Assembly (NCBI GenBank): GCA_029844215.1
Contig: CM056721.1
Coordinates: forward strand, 10,490,368 to 10,554,367
Length of the DNA stretch: 64,000 nucleotides
Direction of reading: 5' to 3'
Origin: Przewalskia tangutica
Taxonomy: Eukaryota; Streptophyta; Magnoliopsida; Solanales; Solanaceae
The notes beneath the pieces are model-generated. The model was not told the origin of the DNA. It ran no database searches and was given only the letters and a program-made list of their open reading frames with translations. The stretch's first letter is position 1. Every line of letters starts with the position of its first letter. This document shows, one piece after another, positions 35,530-47,199 of this stretch. Both the position numbers and the translations under genes were made by a program.

Positions 35530-36200
35530 ATACTTTAATGGAATCGATGATGTAAAAAATATTTTTTGCAGAGATTACTGGTCTTTAATCTTTGTTTCAA
35601 ATATGATCTTTAATTTTTGCTTCTGCTGTTCATTTAATAAAAAGTTGTGGGTCAAAATATTTTTGTTTATGACCTAATTTTACAAGGTATAAGTTTAAAA
35701 AACTTCTATCTTATCCGGCATAAGTTCGGTAAGAATTAAGTTTATTCATCATGAATTGTGTAGCATCTAATTTATTCGGCATAAGTTTAAAGAACTTTTA
35801 CCTTATTCAGTATACGTTTTGTAGGAAAAGTTATGCCTATTTACGACATAACTTTGTGGGTTCTGAAACTGAACTTATAATTCTATCAGCATAAGTTCTG
35901 TAGAAATTAAGTTGTATAACTTGTGTTACATTATGATACGAAACTATGAACTTATGCCGGCTGTTTTTTTTTTATAATGTCGGGAGTATTTTCGGTCACT
36001 TTTTTATTACTTAAAATGTTGATAGACAAAAATTTAAAATCACAAATTTGAGAGATAAAAATTAAGTACCATCCGGAAATAAGGGCAATGACCCATGAAA
36101 ATATAAACTTATGGTTCGTAAAAAAATATTTGCTTTAAGGGACAAAAATTAAAGATCAACACAAAATTGAGAAAAAGTGCAAATGACCTCCCGTATGACC
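35530..36200. repeat. Decayed inverted-repeat element with internal CGGCATAAG repeats
   Basis: GATCTTTAATTTTTG near 35604 is matched by its complement CAAAAATTAAAGATC near 36145. Other outer pieces pair imperfectly. The interior repeats CGGCATAAGTT-like words at about 35713, 35780 and 35890 and their complements, giving a clustered palindromic texture. Probably an old MITE. Confidence 0.5.
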
Positions 36201-36413
36201 GAATTTCATACTGGGGCTGATTAAATTTAAATTGGCATCCAAAAGTTTTATATTGGGATTAAATACGATTTAATAAAAGTGTTTTACATTAAAAAATCAA
36301 ATTGAAACCTATAATTAACCAAAAATAAATAAATCGTACCACTCCATTAACGTTATGAATGACTTAAGTTTAAGTTACTCTTTGATATATTAGTGAAGTT
36401 ATGAGAGAGTATC

Positions 36414-36660
36414 TGTTAATTTTCAGTCCAAGTAATTGGATCAATATTTGGAAGAACAGTGAAGAGAAGAAGATATTTTTGGGGAGCAAACGTGCTCTTC
36501 TACATTCTATTTTCGTAACCCAAATGAATTGTTATTACAGCCTATTATAATAATAGATTTGCAGAAAGTAACCATTACAGAAATAACCACTAGCTAAACT
36601 AACTAACCACGTATATATATACAATGTATATATGTGGTATACACTTGGTGTATCTTAACA
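36414..36660 (-). repeat. 3' LTR of the pol-less element
   Basis: About 247 bp. The inner boundary is followed on the plus strand by TCCTCAGCTAGC, whose complement GCTGAGGA is a weak polypurine tract. Confidence 0.9.
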
Positions 36661-38924
36661 TCCTCAGCTAGCAATCAAACATCGGTTTGATCACAGCAAG
36701 CAATACTAGACCTGCGTCGGTGTTCCATCTACCGTTCGCATTCCAGCAGCCACACGAAACCTCAGTAGCGGGTTCATGCTCAGCTGCGTTAATATCCTGC
36801 ATGTGCCTTTACACAAAAAAAACTCAAAATCATCCTCAATATCCTCGTGTAAAGAAGTAATCACCTCCTTAGAACAAGAGGTTAATAAGCTGCAGATTCC
36901 AAGATGAAATGCAGTGTTCAAGCCACGAGCTTCTTCTCAATATATCAACTTTGTTTTGTATCCTAGTAATACAGTGAACTCATCCCACCAATAATGGCCA
37001 ATCAGCAAATTTAGTACTCTCCGCTGATTTTCAAGATGCGTCTGATAACACCAAGAATCAGAATCGCCGACGGTGATATCATTGCCCTCAACTTGGGACA
37101 AGAGGAGATCAATCCCATTATCATCAGCCTCAGCTCCAACAGAACTAAGCATCTTCTTCAAATCAGTAGCAGCAACACAATATAGCGGTGAGCAGCAGTA
37201 ACAACGTCATTCAACTGCTGCAGCAACAACAGCTGGTTCGACAGTAGGAGTGACAACAACAACAATATCAACACCAACATCGATATATCGATCCAGACTA
37301 CTGACCACATAAGTGCGGATCAAGCACAAAGTGCATAAGGCTTCCACTGTTTGTTAAGGAACAAGTAAAATACTGTTGGATTACATATGGCTCCAATTTC
37401 CTTTAAGTGACTAATTTCTGGTTTTGACCAATAGTCCTGGCAGATAACATCGACAACATCTGATGCAACAGTAATAACGAAGAACCTCTCGTTCTCTAGC
37501 CTCACTCGGACTAGAAAATACCTCGATTCCACTATAGCAAAATCCACGGCAAGAACCCCTCGTTCTGTAGTATCGCTTGGACTAGAGAATCCCTCGATTC
37601 TCATCACGTAAGCTATCATAATAAGCTCGGATATGCAGCGGAGTCTCCCTCAATTTCTAGTCCATTTTCGGCTAGAAACTCCTCGATTCTCCTATCCTGA
37701 GCTACACATATAAAAAAACAGGCAATTCAATAATTGATCAACCTGTCAAATACTCTTTGAATCCTTGAATTGAGCTTCAACTCAATCCATATCATCTTCG
37801 ACGAAGTATCTCTCAATTCTTAGTCTATTTGTCGCTAAGAACTCATCGATCCTTCAATCGATAGAAATTTCCTACTCTTAACATCCTACAATCCCAATCT
37901 AACTCTACATTTGACCACCATGGTTATGCGAACACTGCGGCGGTTCATCAATCCCAACATCGGCACAGAACAGATATCGTGACGGTATCACAGACAAGAT
38001 CAAATCGATCCTGCAGTTCATCTCTTCTTCAGAAGCAACGATAGCAGCAGCTTCATTATTGCTACACAACAGCAGCTTCAATACTTTTCAAGTAGGAGTT
38101 TTCAACTCCCACAACAACAACGAGCCAACACAGATTTAGGAGAACAACTACCAACACAAGCAACTAACGACATAATTCTAGAATATGAAACAGAAAACAA
38201 CAACGACGAACGACAACACAGACCAGAGAACAACACCACAACAACTATCAACACCTTTTCTCCAATTTCCTCAATTCTCCAACACAAAATAAATGAAGTT
38301 GAGTTTCCAGAAACTCAACTATCCTCGGCGATCTGCGACGTCGCAACGATAGCCAAAGACGGAGTGTATCCGCAGAAAACGATAACCTCTCCATTCGACT
38401 AAATCGACAAATGCGATAATCGAAAACTAAGTTAAAATATAATGAATCGACTTTGATTCTCTATCGATTTTGTTGTCACTCGCAACAAAATCGATCGATA
38501 TACTATAGAGATTACCTCAATATTTTGTCTCCTTCGATTTCGTTATTATGATTTTTTTGAAGAAAATCGTTCGATTCTCTGATTTTTCGAACTTCTCTGT
38601 TTTTTGATCGATTGAACTCCTTCAATCGATCTCCTTCAATTCGGTTTTCGATTCTCTGTTTTTTCGAAAGAAAATCGCAATCACGACTTCGTTCTTCAAT
38701 TTTTCAATTTCTGCGATTTCTCTGTTTTTTCTGATTTTCGATTTCTGATCGATCAGCTGCGATTCGCGATCATTGCGATTTCTCTGTTTGCAATTGCGAT
38801 TTACGCTTCAATTTTGATTTTCCTGATTTTTAGACGAAAAACGCAATTCTGATTTTCAAAAATTGCGATTATGACATTCTCCTTCTTCAATCGCGCTTCT
38901 CGGATCTATCCTGCTTTGATACCA

Positions 38925-39162
38925 TGTTAATTTTCAGTTAATCCAAGTAATTGGATCAATATTTGGAAGAACAGTGAAGAGAAGGAGATATTTTTTGGGA
39001 GCAAACGTGCTCTTCTACATTCTACTTTCTTAATCCAAATGAATTGTCATTACAGCCTATTATAATAATAGCTTTGCAGAAAGTAACCATTATAGAAATA
39101 ATCACTAACTAACCATATATATACAATGTATATATGTGGTATACACTTGGTGTATCTCAACA
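38925..39162 (-). repeat. 5' LTR of the pol-less element
   Basis: About 238 bp and highly similar to the left LTR except for short indels. Contains a palindromic segment ATATATACAATGTATATATG. Confidence 0.9.
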
Positions 39163-39167
39163 GTATC

Positions 39168-40080
39168 CAAAATATGGTTACTATTTGAGATATTAGTGAT
39201 TTGAAGTATGAGAATAGAATTATCTTTATGTAATTTTTATATCAATATAATGTTGAGGAAATTAATGGTGTATATGAAACATGCATGCATTCATGTTCGG
39301 TAGATAGTGTTGAGAAATTAGAATACCTCAATTTACAAGTAAAAACAAGTTTAACTATTTTACAAAAATAGCATTAATTTTTATATTTTAGTTGAGGTGT
39401 TGGACGACGATAGATAAACACTACACCTAATACGATTTATTTACCTTTTAAGAAGAAATTAAAAAGAGATTCTTAAAGTGATTTAGATCTCCCAAGTCAT
39501 ATTTGTCAATTGCGAGAAGATGAATCTTGACATTTGAATCTAACAAATGAAAACAAGAATCTTTAGAAATCGCGATTAACACTTAGAAACTGAATATTTA
39601 GAGGATGAATCTAAATATTTTCTTAATTAATAGAGAATCTTTCTTTTGAGATATTATTTTCATTCTTTCTAATACATGAACGTCACATTTATGAATTACA
39701 ATTTATAGTTGTATTCATGAGTGAGTATTTATCAATCGCCACTTACAAATTGTATTTTTAGATACAAATTGCATTTATTATAAATGAAAAAGGAAGTTTC
39801 AATTTCTTGCTTATCCCTAGAACGCCTTGTGACTTTCACTCACACTTCAAGACATGCCACCCTCACATAGATAAATGTGTCCTTTCACATCTTTTTGATT
39901 CGAAATGGCTGGAATACAAAGGGTGCTCTTGAAAACAAGTTCAATTTAGTAGTCGAAAAGGGACTATAATGCATATTGTGTCTATCAGTATGCTAAGCTA
40001 AGCGAGTCTATAATAATATTACTATAACTATCAGTTTGTAAGCATATGTAGAATTCTGTTAGAATCACTATGCAACCTAA
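39168..40080. other. Intergenic, no feature seen
   Basis: AT-rich sequence without coding potential, RNA genes or repeats that I recognise. Confidence 0.4.
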
Positions 40081-40084
40081 CGCT

Positions 40085-40545
40085 GTCGTATCTCCATAAC
40101 TTCTATCTCCGCCAGGCCGTATCGCCGGTGAGTTGCATCTGTGTCATATCCCGTCTAATCATCTCTCCTCAATACTTCACCGTCTTACCTCTACCCCTCC
40201 CGAATCCGTCTATAATCAACCTTTCACACCTCCGCGCTTGGTCATTTGTGTCTCTCCTCTGCACGTTCTCAAATCATCTCAACATCGCTTTCCGCATTTT
40301 ATCCTCCACCGAGACCACTCCCGCTCTGTCGCGAATATCATCATTTCTAATTATATCTCTCATTGTATAACCACACATCCATCTTAGTATCATCATCTCC
40401 ACAACTTTTATTTTTTGGATGTGCGAAGTCAACACTCCGCCCCATACAATATAGTAAGTCTAACAAACGCCCTATAGAACTTGACTTTAAGTTTTGGTGT
40501 CACATTTTTATTGCACGAAATTCCCGATGTAGGTTGTATCAGCAT
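40085..40545 (-). pseudogene. RTE-type LINE C-terminal remnant
   Basis: Complementary to the same LINE blocks seen at 19.7-20.1 kb (plus-strand landmarks ATCCCGTCTAATCA, CTACCCCTCCCGAATCCGTC, TGTGTCTCTCCTCTGCAC, TTTTTGGATGTGCGAAGTC). Many stops. It ends about 130 bp before the fibrillin start codon, so it lies in the promoter or 5' UTR region of that gene. Confidence 0.85.
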
Positions 40546-40675
40546 TTGTGAAATTTAGGCAGGTATTTTACCTGCAACCAAAATGTGTCGGGAAGCGAAG
40601 GAACGTGTGAGAAAATTGTTATCCAAATTGAATGTACCAAGATTGAACTAACATATTATAATTTTTTAGCCAACA

Positions 40676-43600
40676 ATGGCTACTCTTTGTCTGTCTTCAG
40701 TTAAAATCCCCAGCTTTATTCATTCTTTTCCAGCAAATGCTAATCTCTCATCAAATCAACTTCTTAGAAGACCACTATTCAGTAATTTACCCGTTAATTA
40801 TGAGCGGCGATGGCAGCAAGTAGTGGAATCTTTGAAATGGAGGACTATGGTTTCCTTCTTTCCGTTTTTCTCTACCAAAAGGGAAGATACTGAGAGTCTT
40901 AAGCTGGAGCTTTTCGAAGCCATAGCCCCTCTTTATCGCGGTGCTGAGGCTACTCCTGAAGACCAAAAGCGTGTTGATCAGGTGGGTCATGGGTGTACCT
41001 TGTTTAACAACCTCTAGTTTTAACTTCTTCGTGAGTATTTGTAGCTCCTGTTGTTCTTGAAGTTGTAAAGTAAATTATAAAGTGTGTCCACTTACTATGA
41101 GCTAAAGCTTTTAGACTAGGGGTTCACACAATTCAGCCTTCTGTTCCTATTTTGCTGCTGGTGCATTACCAGCCTTATTTGTGTGCAGATTGCAAGTAAA
41201 CTTGAGGCAGTTAATAAAGTGAAGGAGCCCCTGAAGTCAAGCTTATTGAATGGAAAGTGGGAGCTCTTGTACACCACATCTCAATCGATTCTGCAAACCA
41301 ATGTATGGTCAAATCTTATTCTTTTGTATGCACATTTGCAGGAAGCTAAGATGCTCGTGCTCGTTTATCATCTCTTCTTTTCTCGAGGGAGCAGATTCTT
41401 CAATTGTTGGTTTTAGATTCATATAACTAGTAAAAGTCAAACTCTAGGATGTACATGAAAAAGGCAAATACCCATTTGTTCTTTTGTCATAATTTAACTC
41501 CATATGTCATTCGGGTTGGCAAATTTCAAGCAGTTTATTGGCTTTCACTTATCTTCTTCTGACTAGACTAAATGAGATAAACAACAACATACCCAGTGTA
41601 ATCCACAAGTGGGGTCTGGGGATAAGATAAGCAAAGGATAATGTCTACATCTAGTCACATTGAGGTTGCTTCTTCTTCATGTGATATCGGTTCCTCTAAT
41701 TGTCCTAGGTATAATCAGAAGCAAGTTTAGATATCCTTTTCTCGTCTTTTGTTCGTTTATTGTCTAAAACTTATTATTTTTTTGGTTAGCATGCTGTAAC
41801 CTAAGTGCATTGATATTTAGCCTCAAGAAATAGGGTCAGATGCTACAATGGATGTGGATGCAGCACTAGTGTTCCACTTTCCTTCTCCTCCAACTTATTT
41901 AATTACAGTGGAATACTTATTACTTAGTTCAGTGTTAAGAGGATTTCCATGCTGCAGTGCTTCCTCCACTTTCTGCATTCATCATGAAAATGATATTGTT
42001 GATTGGGTGATTTTAATTATGATAGGGGTTTTCTGTGCTTGATAATAATTCAATAGACAGTCCTTGCTTTCAGTTTGCTCCATTATTATTTATTAATGAA
42101 GATTTATCATGCTCTTCTGCTTAAATCTTCTGATGATCAAACAAGGAACAAAAGAATGCTTCAATACTTCAAATATCAAGTGTAACAAGTGATGCTTTCT
42201 ATTCTCAGCGATGTCACATATGTTGCCTTTAATATTTTTTCTTTCTTCATGTGAGAGTGTTGGATGATTGGTTCCTTTTCTCTTTTCCTTCTTTTTTTCA
42301 GAACGTTGATTTTCAAAGTTTTCAATTTGTTTTCTCAACTCCAAGCATCAACGTTATGCTACAAGTGTTGTTTAAAGTGACATATGAACAAACTTCTAGC
42401 AAGGAAAAATTAAAGAAGAAAGAGCTATCACCTTCTGAGCTTATGACCAGTATTATGTTGTGTAATTTCAATGTTTAATGTGCTTCATACCTAACTGTCG
42501 TGACAAGGCTCTTGTTCGTTTATTATTGTGGCAGAGGCCCAAATTCTTGAGAGCCAACGGGAAAATTTACCAGGCTATCAATGCAGATACATTAAGGGCT
42601 CAGAATATAGAAACATGGCCATTTTTCAATCAGGTTCCCTTTTTATCTCATAGAGAAATATCAAAGAATCTCCAGTCTTTTTTTTTTTGTTGTGAAATAT
42701 TATCCTATTTAATCTGTAACTTGTGAAAAATTGCCTATTTCTCCTGTTATTGTGTTGGTAATACTCAGGAAATCTAGACAAGTTTCATTTGCAATTCAAG
42801 GATTACATTCTTTTATCAGGAGTACTAAGGCTGCACCTCAGGTGTTTCATACACGCACACACACATATATGTACATTTGGTAACTTGGTTTACTGGCCTG
42901 TGATTTACATTGGATATGTTTTTAGCTTTGTCATCATCATGAGTATATGCAGCCTGCAGATTTCAAGAAGGTCCTTCTCAAAACTATCGGTGAACTGTGA
43001 AGAATTATTTTTTTCTTGTCAAAAGCTCACAGGCGTACACACATTCTTTATGAGCGCACAGGCATACACACACATTCTTTATGAGCACACAGGCATACAC
43101 ACACATTCTTTATGTTATGAAATTTCCATAAATAAACCACACAGAAAAAAACATTTAAGATTGATTTTGATCTCAGTATTAGTATGTGATTTAGTTATAA
43201 CTTATTAGCTGTTCGAGCGGCTTCTTTTTATGGAAGTTTGCTGCAAAAAGGTAATGTACAAAATTGATGTTCGACTCAGTTGGGAGTTGGGACAGATATC
43301 ATAGCTGTCTTTTGCTCTTTTGAAAGTTGAAAAAGTTGGTGTTTTTCATCATGATGATATTCCCATTGTCCTTGATTCCAAGAGAAAAAATTGATAAGAA
43401 TGGGTATCCCCAGTCAATTACTATAAAAGAAAATGTTTCGTTTTGATTTTTGCAATAAAGTTGAGGTCTGTTTTCTAACATATCTCCAGGCCACTGCCAA
43501 TTTAGTTCCTCTTAATGCACGGAGAGTTGCTGTAAAGTTTGATGCTTTCAAGATAGCGGGTCTGGTAGGTAACCTTCATTTTGGAAAGGAAATTTAATTA

Positions 43601-44334
43601 GCCTGCATTTTAGTGTATTCATTAAGAAACAAAATGTTTCCTCTTCTACTTCGCTATCAACAAGGATAACCATACTGCACAGTACTACTCTATTTACCTC
43701 TCTCTGTGTCTACTGCTTGCTTCAGGGCAATTGGCAATAAACATTAAACGAAATTGTATAACGCTTTACTTGTTAACTTTTCTTGGATCAATCTTTCTTG
43801 TGGCTCGTAGATACCTATAAAAAGCCGTGGAAGTGGTCGTGGTCAACTTGAAATCACATACCTGGATGATGAACTAAGGTAAATAAGTAGAACCCGCTGT
43901 TTTCAATTGTGCCAAGGCCACGCTCTCTCTTTACTTTTCTTTGGCATGTGAACAGTGTACTATGATACATCTGGTGTGCTCTGGCAGCTAATTGGACAAC
44001 CATGTTGTGAAAATAAAAGCAATATATTTTAAATGGAAACATAGTTGTTAAGTCGGTATTATTGTTTTAAAGTTAACTACGGTCCTCTACATGACTTCTC
44101 CCAATCCTCTCAAACACGGTCGCTCTTTACATTACGATACATGGGTGATTGGGATAGCAAGTATCAAACTCTTATTGTCGATTGCCTTCTATTTCAGTTT
44201 TTTTTAATCTAATTCCTTGTCATGTTAAATTTTATTTATTATGCAACATCATATGTTACAGGATATCAAGGGGTAACCAAGGGAACCTGTTTATTCTAAG
44301 AATGGCGGATCCATCATATAGAGTCCCTGTTTAG
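40676..44334 (+). CDS. FBN3: Plastid-lipid-associated protein (fibrillin), FBN3/PAP4-PAP5 group, 6 exons
   Basis: Exons: 40676-40981, 41189-41302, 42535-42633, 43490-43564, 43811-43878 and 44262-44334. All introns are GT-AG with phases 0, 0, 0, 0 and 2, giving 244 residues, normal for the group. Fibrillins are lipocalin-like proteins of plastoglobules and thylakoids; the molecular role of FBN3 itself is not known to me. Residues 1 to about 60 are rich in Ser, Asn and Arg, like a chloroplast transit peptide. The PAP/fibrillin domain follows: ELFEAIAPLYRGAEATPEDQ, VKEPLKSSLLNGKWELLYTT, PKFLRANGKIYQAIN, RGQLEITYLDDELRISRGNQ and a C-terminal FILRMADPSYRVPV. The GxWELLYTTS and LRISRG segments are family hallmarks. 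Intron 2 holds a SINE/LINE tail fragment and intron 3 a small tandem repeat. It is intact; a LINE remnant sits just upstream. Confidence 0.93.
41581..41622 (-). mobile_element. Tiny RTE-type 3' tail fragment in fibrillin intron 2
   Basis: About 42 bp of the shared 3' end (ACAACAACATACCCAGTGTA and AAGTGGGGTCTGGGG). It is flanked by GAGATAA and AAGATAA, a possible short target duplication. Confidence 0.7.
43025..43112. repeat. Minisatellite in fibrillin intron 3
   Basis: Three copies of a unit of about 32 bp containing CACACATTCTTTATG and CACAGGCATACACA, with G/A differences between copies. Confidence 0.9.
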
Positions 44335-45482
44335 GTATGGTTCCTGTGGATAGTGATTGTCTCAACGCGGCAGCTCTTAGAACCATTTCAGTTGGATTTC
44401 AGTGTTCGAAGTAGCTCTCGGAAGTATTTCAGCTCATTGCTGGAAACGAGATATAATTTGAACCATATAAGCCTGAGCAGATCTCCAGTCAGCGATAATA
44501 ACGATATGTTGCATGGTACAGCTAAACATGATAGTTCAAGTGAGCTTGCTTGACATCTTAACCCCGAGCTATGATCGGCCATCATAATAGCAAATAAACG
44601 CATAAACGGATACCTTGTAGTTTAGATCAAGCAAAAACATTTGGATCACTATCTACTATAATGCATCATAACTGTGAGATTTGAACTCTTTATTTTCTTT
44701 CTATTGAATATGATTTAAAACTCTTACTTCGTACTTGATCATTAGTCTAACCTAAAAGAAAAGATTCAAACAACAAAACTGTTTCCGCGATTATGAAAAA
44801 GCAAATGACTCAGGAGCCTTTCGCCTTCTCTATTTGCTAGACTTGTCAAGTAAAGTTTCCAACTCTACCCTGGTTTATTCAAAGCAGCAGCAAAAGAGTA
44901 GGTTCCATATTGTTTCAGTGAGCTTTATGAAATTCTGAAAATAAAAGTAACATTTATGAATTTGTTGATACCAATGTTAAATGATATGAATGGATGATCT
45001 TAGCTTAAATAAAGTGAATAATTAAACTAAATCATCTTGTTTGGGCGTAGTTGAGAAATTTTATGTTGGACCTGAAGTCCACATTTATCATTTATGAGCT
45101 AACAAAGTAGCTCTAATATGCCTTAATGGATTTGTATGACTACTTTTGGGGCTCCTTAAAATTTTCTAGAAACTGTATTCAGAATTAAATCAGAACCAAA
45201 TAAGTACACGGAACATTAAAATGACTGGCTCTAATATTATGATGAGAAATGATTGGGCCTAACAAAACTTTCTGATGTGTACTAGTGGACTTTAAATATA
45301 CTAGTAAATTACAGAACAAAATACTTAGCCAGATTTGGGCTTACTGCATTCAATGCCATCTCATCCTTTCTTGTCTTCTTCTGATGTCCGCTGTCTCTCG
45401 AAACTTTCCTGTCTTTCCTCTAAGGTCCGCTGCTTCGATATCTTTCTCAAGATCTAAGCTCTTAAACCTTCCTTCTGCCAAA
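44335..45482. other. 3' flank of the fibrillin gene, then intergenic
   Basis: The first few hundred bases should be the fibrillin 3' UTR. Small frames at 44353-44603 on both strands have no known motif. Nothing else was seen up to the U2 gene. Confidence 0.4.
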
Positions 45483-45496
45483 TTGGACTAGAGTTG
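45483..45496 (-). terminator. Plant snRNA 3'-end box
   Basis: On the minus strand CAACTCTAGTCCAA lies directly after the U2 RNA. It fits the plant U-snRNA 3'-box form CA(N)3-10AGTNNAA, which directs 3'-end formation of polymerase II snRNAs. Confidence 0.8.
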
Positions 45497-45499
45497 GTG

Positions 45500-45696
45500 G
45501 GGTGCGCCAGGGCCCATGCTGTAGTGCAACACATGGGCGACACTCGAGAGCTCAGATAGCAAGCTACCTTAATGGACTCTCTCCCCTTATAAAAAATTGA
45601 GTTAATATCGTGTGAGCCAATGACCCACATATCAGATATTAAACTGATAAGAACAGATACTACACTTGATCTTAGCCAAAAGGCCGAGAAAGGTAT
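45500..45696 (-). ncRNA. U2: U2 small nuclear RNA
   Basis: Spliceosomal U2 RNA, which pairs with the intron branch site. The minus strand starts ATACCTTTCTCGGCCTTTTG and continues with the invariant GGCTAAGATCAAGTGTAGTA containing the branch-site recognition sequence. Next come the stem IIa region ATCTGATATGTGGGTC and the Sm-site region ATTTTTTATAAGG. The 3' stem-loops end at GGCCCTGGCGCACCCC. The length of about 197 nt matches plant U2. The 5' half is fully conserved; small differences in the 3' half are normal between plant gene copies. Promoter and 3' box are in place, so the gene is probably active. Confidence 0.95.
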
Positions 45697-45721
45697 GCTT
45701 TTGTAAGGGGTTGGGCCTTCG

Positions 45722-45730
45722 GTTTTATAG
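45722..45730 (-). promoter_or_regulatory. TATA box of the U2 gene
   Basis: The minus strand reads CTATAAAAC about 27-34 bp upstream of the U2 start, the usual position for plant snRNA genes. Confidence 0.85.
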
Positions 45731-45765
45731 CAGTTCTCTCTGTTGTCTTCTTATTAGCCTCTTTC

Positions 45766-45776
45766 CAATGTGGGAC
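45766..45776 (-). promoter_or_regulatory. Upstream sequence element (USE) of the U2 gene
   Basis: The minus strand reads GTCCCACATTG, one base from the plant USE consensus RTCCCACATCG. The gap of about 35 bp to the TATA box is the spacing known for polymerase II snRNA genes in plants; polymerase III genes have about ten bases less. Confidence 0.85.
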
Positions 45777-46240
45777 AATTGGACACTACAAAAAAGAGCC
45801 ATTTTCTGCTCTTTCTAGTGTTTAAAGCGTAAACAATGCTTCTGAGACATGTAAAGATGAAGTTGGAAAATCTGAAAATTACTTGTAGTTAAAATCTTAA
45901 TCTATAATTAAGGTCAATTAAAAAAAGATCCTAAGACAACTACTCATGAAAAGTTGTTGCAGAAGTCGAAGAGAATGAAGATGTCACCAGCAACCGTGTT
46001 TTTCATTCAGTTGTACTGTCGATGTTCCCATTTTCTTCAAAAATCTATACTTGATCAACAACATAATGCAATAATTCCCTGCTGTATATCTTTTCATTTT
46101 CTAAGTTGCATACTTCTCGTTCGTATATAAGCTTTTATCTGCAGAGTCTGCAAATAGTGAGCAGAAATAAAGATAGATCATCTGGACATATATCTACTTT
46201 ACATTACAAGTGTACATTCAGTGTGCCTACATGATACATC
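45777..46240. other. Intergenic, no feature seen
   Basis: AT-rich DNA upstream of the U2 promoter. No coding frame or repeat was recognised. Confidence 0.4.
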
Positions 46241-46448
46241 CATAAACATGTATGTTGATGTTGTGTGTTTGTTGTGACAACATCAGGTTTTATTCCTGGA
46301 CAACATCTTGCAGTGTTCTGCAGATGTTGCCCGCAATGTTGCGCAACATCCGCAGTCACCTGCAGATGTTGTCTCCGATGTTGCCTCAACATCTCACCCT
46401 ACATTTTCGGAAACGATTTTGCCTATTCTTCCGGCCAAAACAGTGTTT
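46241..46448. repeat. Cluster of inverted ACAACATC / GATGTTG words
   Basis: About ten occurrences of GATGTTG-, ATGTTGC- or GCAACATC-type words in both orientations lie within some 150 bp (46265-46395), giving a locally palindromic texture. Short frames on both strands over it are a by-product. It may belong to an older LTR element; the solo LTR to the right also carries a CAGATGTTGCCTCA word. Confidence 0.5.
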
Positions 46449-46453
46449 GTTAC

Positions 46454-47199
46454 TGTGAGTTAAAAATGTCTTAGGCAAGCTGAATACAGAGTTGTGTTTA
46501 AAACGTGGGAATTGATTTAGTCAAGCTTGGAATCGAAGCAACATGAAGACCCAGTCATGCTGACCCAGTCAAAGCTGTTGAGAAAATCATGGAGCAAGAA
46601 TAGGTCCAAGCTGCAGCCTTCTTTCTCTCAACTTCCACAACCAACCAGCGAGAGTTTTAAGGAAGTTTCTCACTATATATAGAGGAGGAACTTCAGAGTA
46701 TTGTTATCCAGAATCAAAATGTAAAAATACCAAGAGAGCTCTCGGGATTTCGCTTCAGAAATTTGGATCAAAACCTTTTAGCCTAAGTCTTTTAGCAACA
46801 TCTGTCCCACACTACAATTGTTATCTCTATTCTAGATTAAGTTTATTGTAAAGCAATTGTGGTTGTGATGTTGCATTTGTCTTTTAGACTTTTTAACTTA
46901 GGGGAAGTCATCTGCGACTTCATTTTTGTTTGTAATTTATTTTTCATTTGTAATGTTCAATCTTGTAAAACGAAATTCATTTGTAATTGTATATAATATA
47001 TACAATTCTTTTGGTCACTGACCATCAAGGGATATATTAATATATACCCTTGAAAATATAAACATTTGTGTCTTTTACTTTTTCGCTGCAATTACTCTCT
47101 TAAAGGTTTATTCTGTTTTTGTCAGATGTTGCCTCACTGTTTCAGTTATTATTGGTGTTTCGAATTTAATCTTACTTATTCATAGCCCGGGACCCAACA
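46454..47199 (+). mobile_element. Solo LTR, TSD GTTAC
   Basis: This 746-bp unit starts TGTGAGTTAAAAATG and ends GGGACCCAACA. GTTAC is duplicated exactly at 46449-46453 and 47200-47204. A TATATATAGAGG promoter-like box lies near 46675, and T-rich, A-rich stretches downstream could serve as polyadenylation signals. No internal region is present, so recombination between LTRs is likely. Confidence 0.8.

Larger units (their letters stand above)
36414..39162 (-). mobile_element. Non-autonomous LTR retrotransposon lacking pol, TSD GTATC
   Basis: This 2.75-kb element has LTRs at 36414-36660 and 38925-39162, both TGTTAATTTTCAG...CAACA on the plus strand. GTATC is duplicated exactly at 36409-36413 and 39163-39167. 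On the minus strand a primer site TGGTATCAAAGCAGG adjoins the 5' LTR. The 2.26-kb interior has no recognisable gag, protease, integrase or RT. It holds three short minus frames of 60-99 codons (37320-37619, 36937-37161, 36706-36921) and an A/T-rich leader made of many CGATTTTC/GAAAATCG words. This fits a LARD or TRIM-like derivative mobilised by a copia element. Confidence 0.9.

Noticed and set aside
35239..35555. Candidate exon around a GC-rich stretch
   Set aside because: No recognisable protein, no matching exon partner, frames on both strands equally open.
42093..42478. Frames in the fibrillin region on both strands
   Set aside because: They fall in intron 2 and are unrelated to the family; the exon series is complete without them.
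43025..43112. Regular repeats that might suggest a CRISPR array
   Set aside because: Three adjoining copies without unique spacers, in a plant intron; a minisatellite.
46204..46474. Cys-rich overlapping frames on both strands
   Set aside because: Caused by the cluster of GATGTTG/CAACATC words, not by coding selection.
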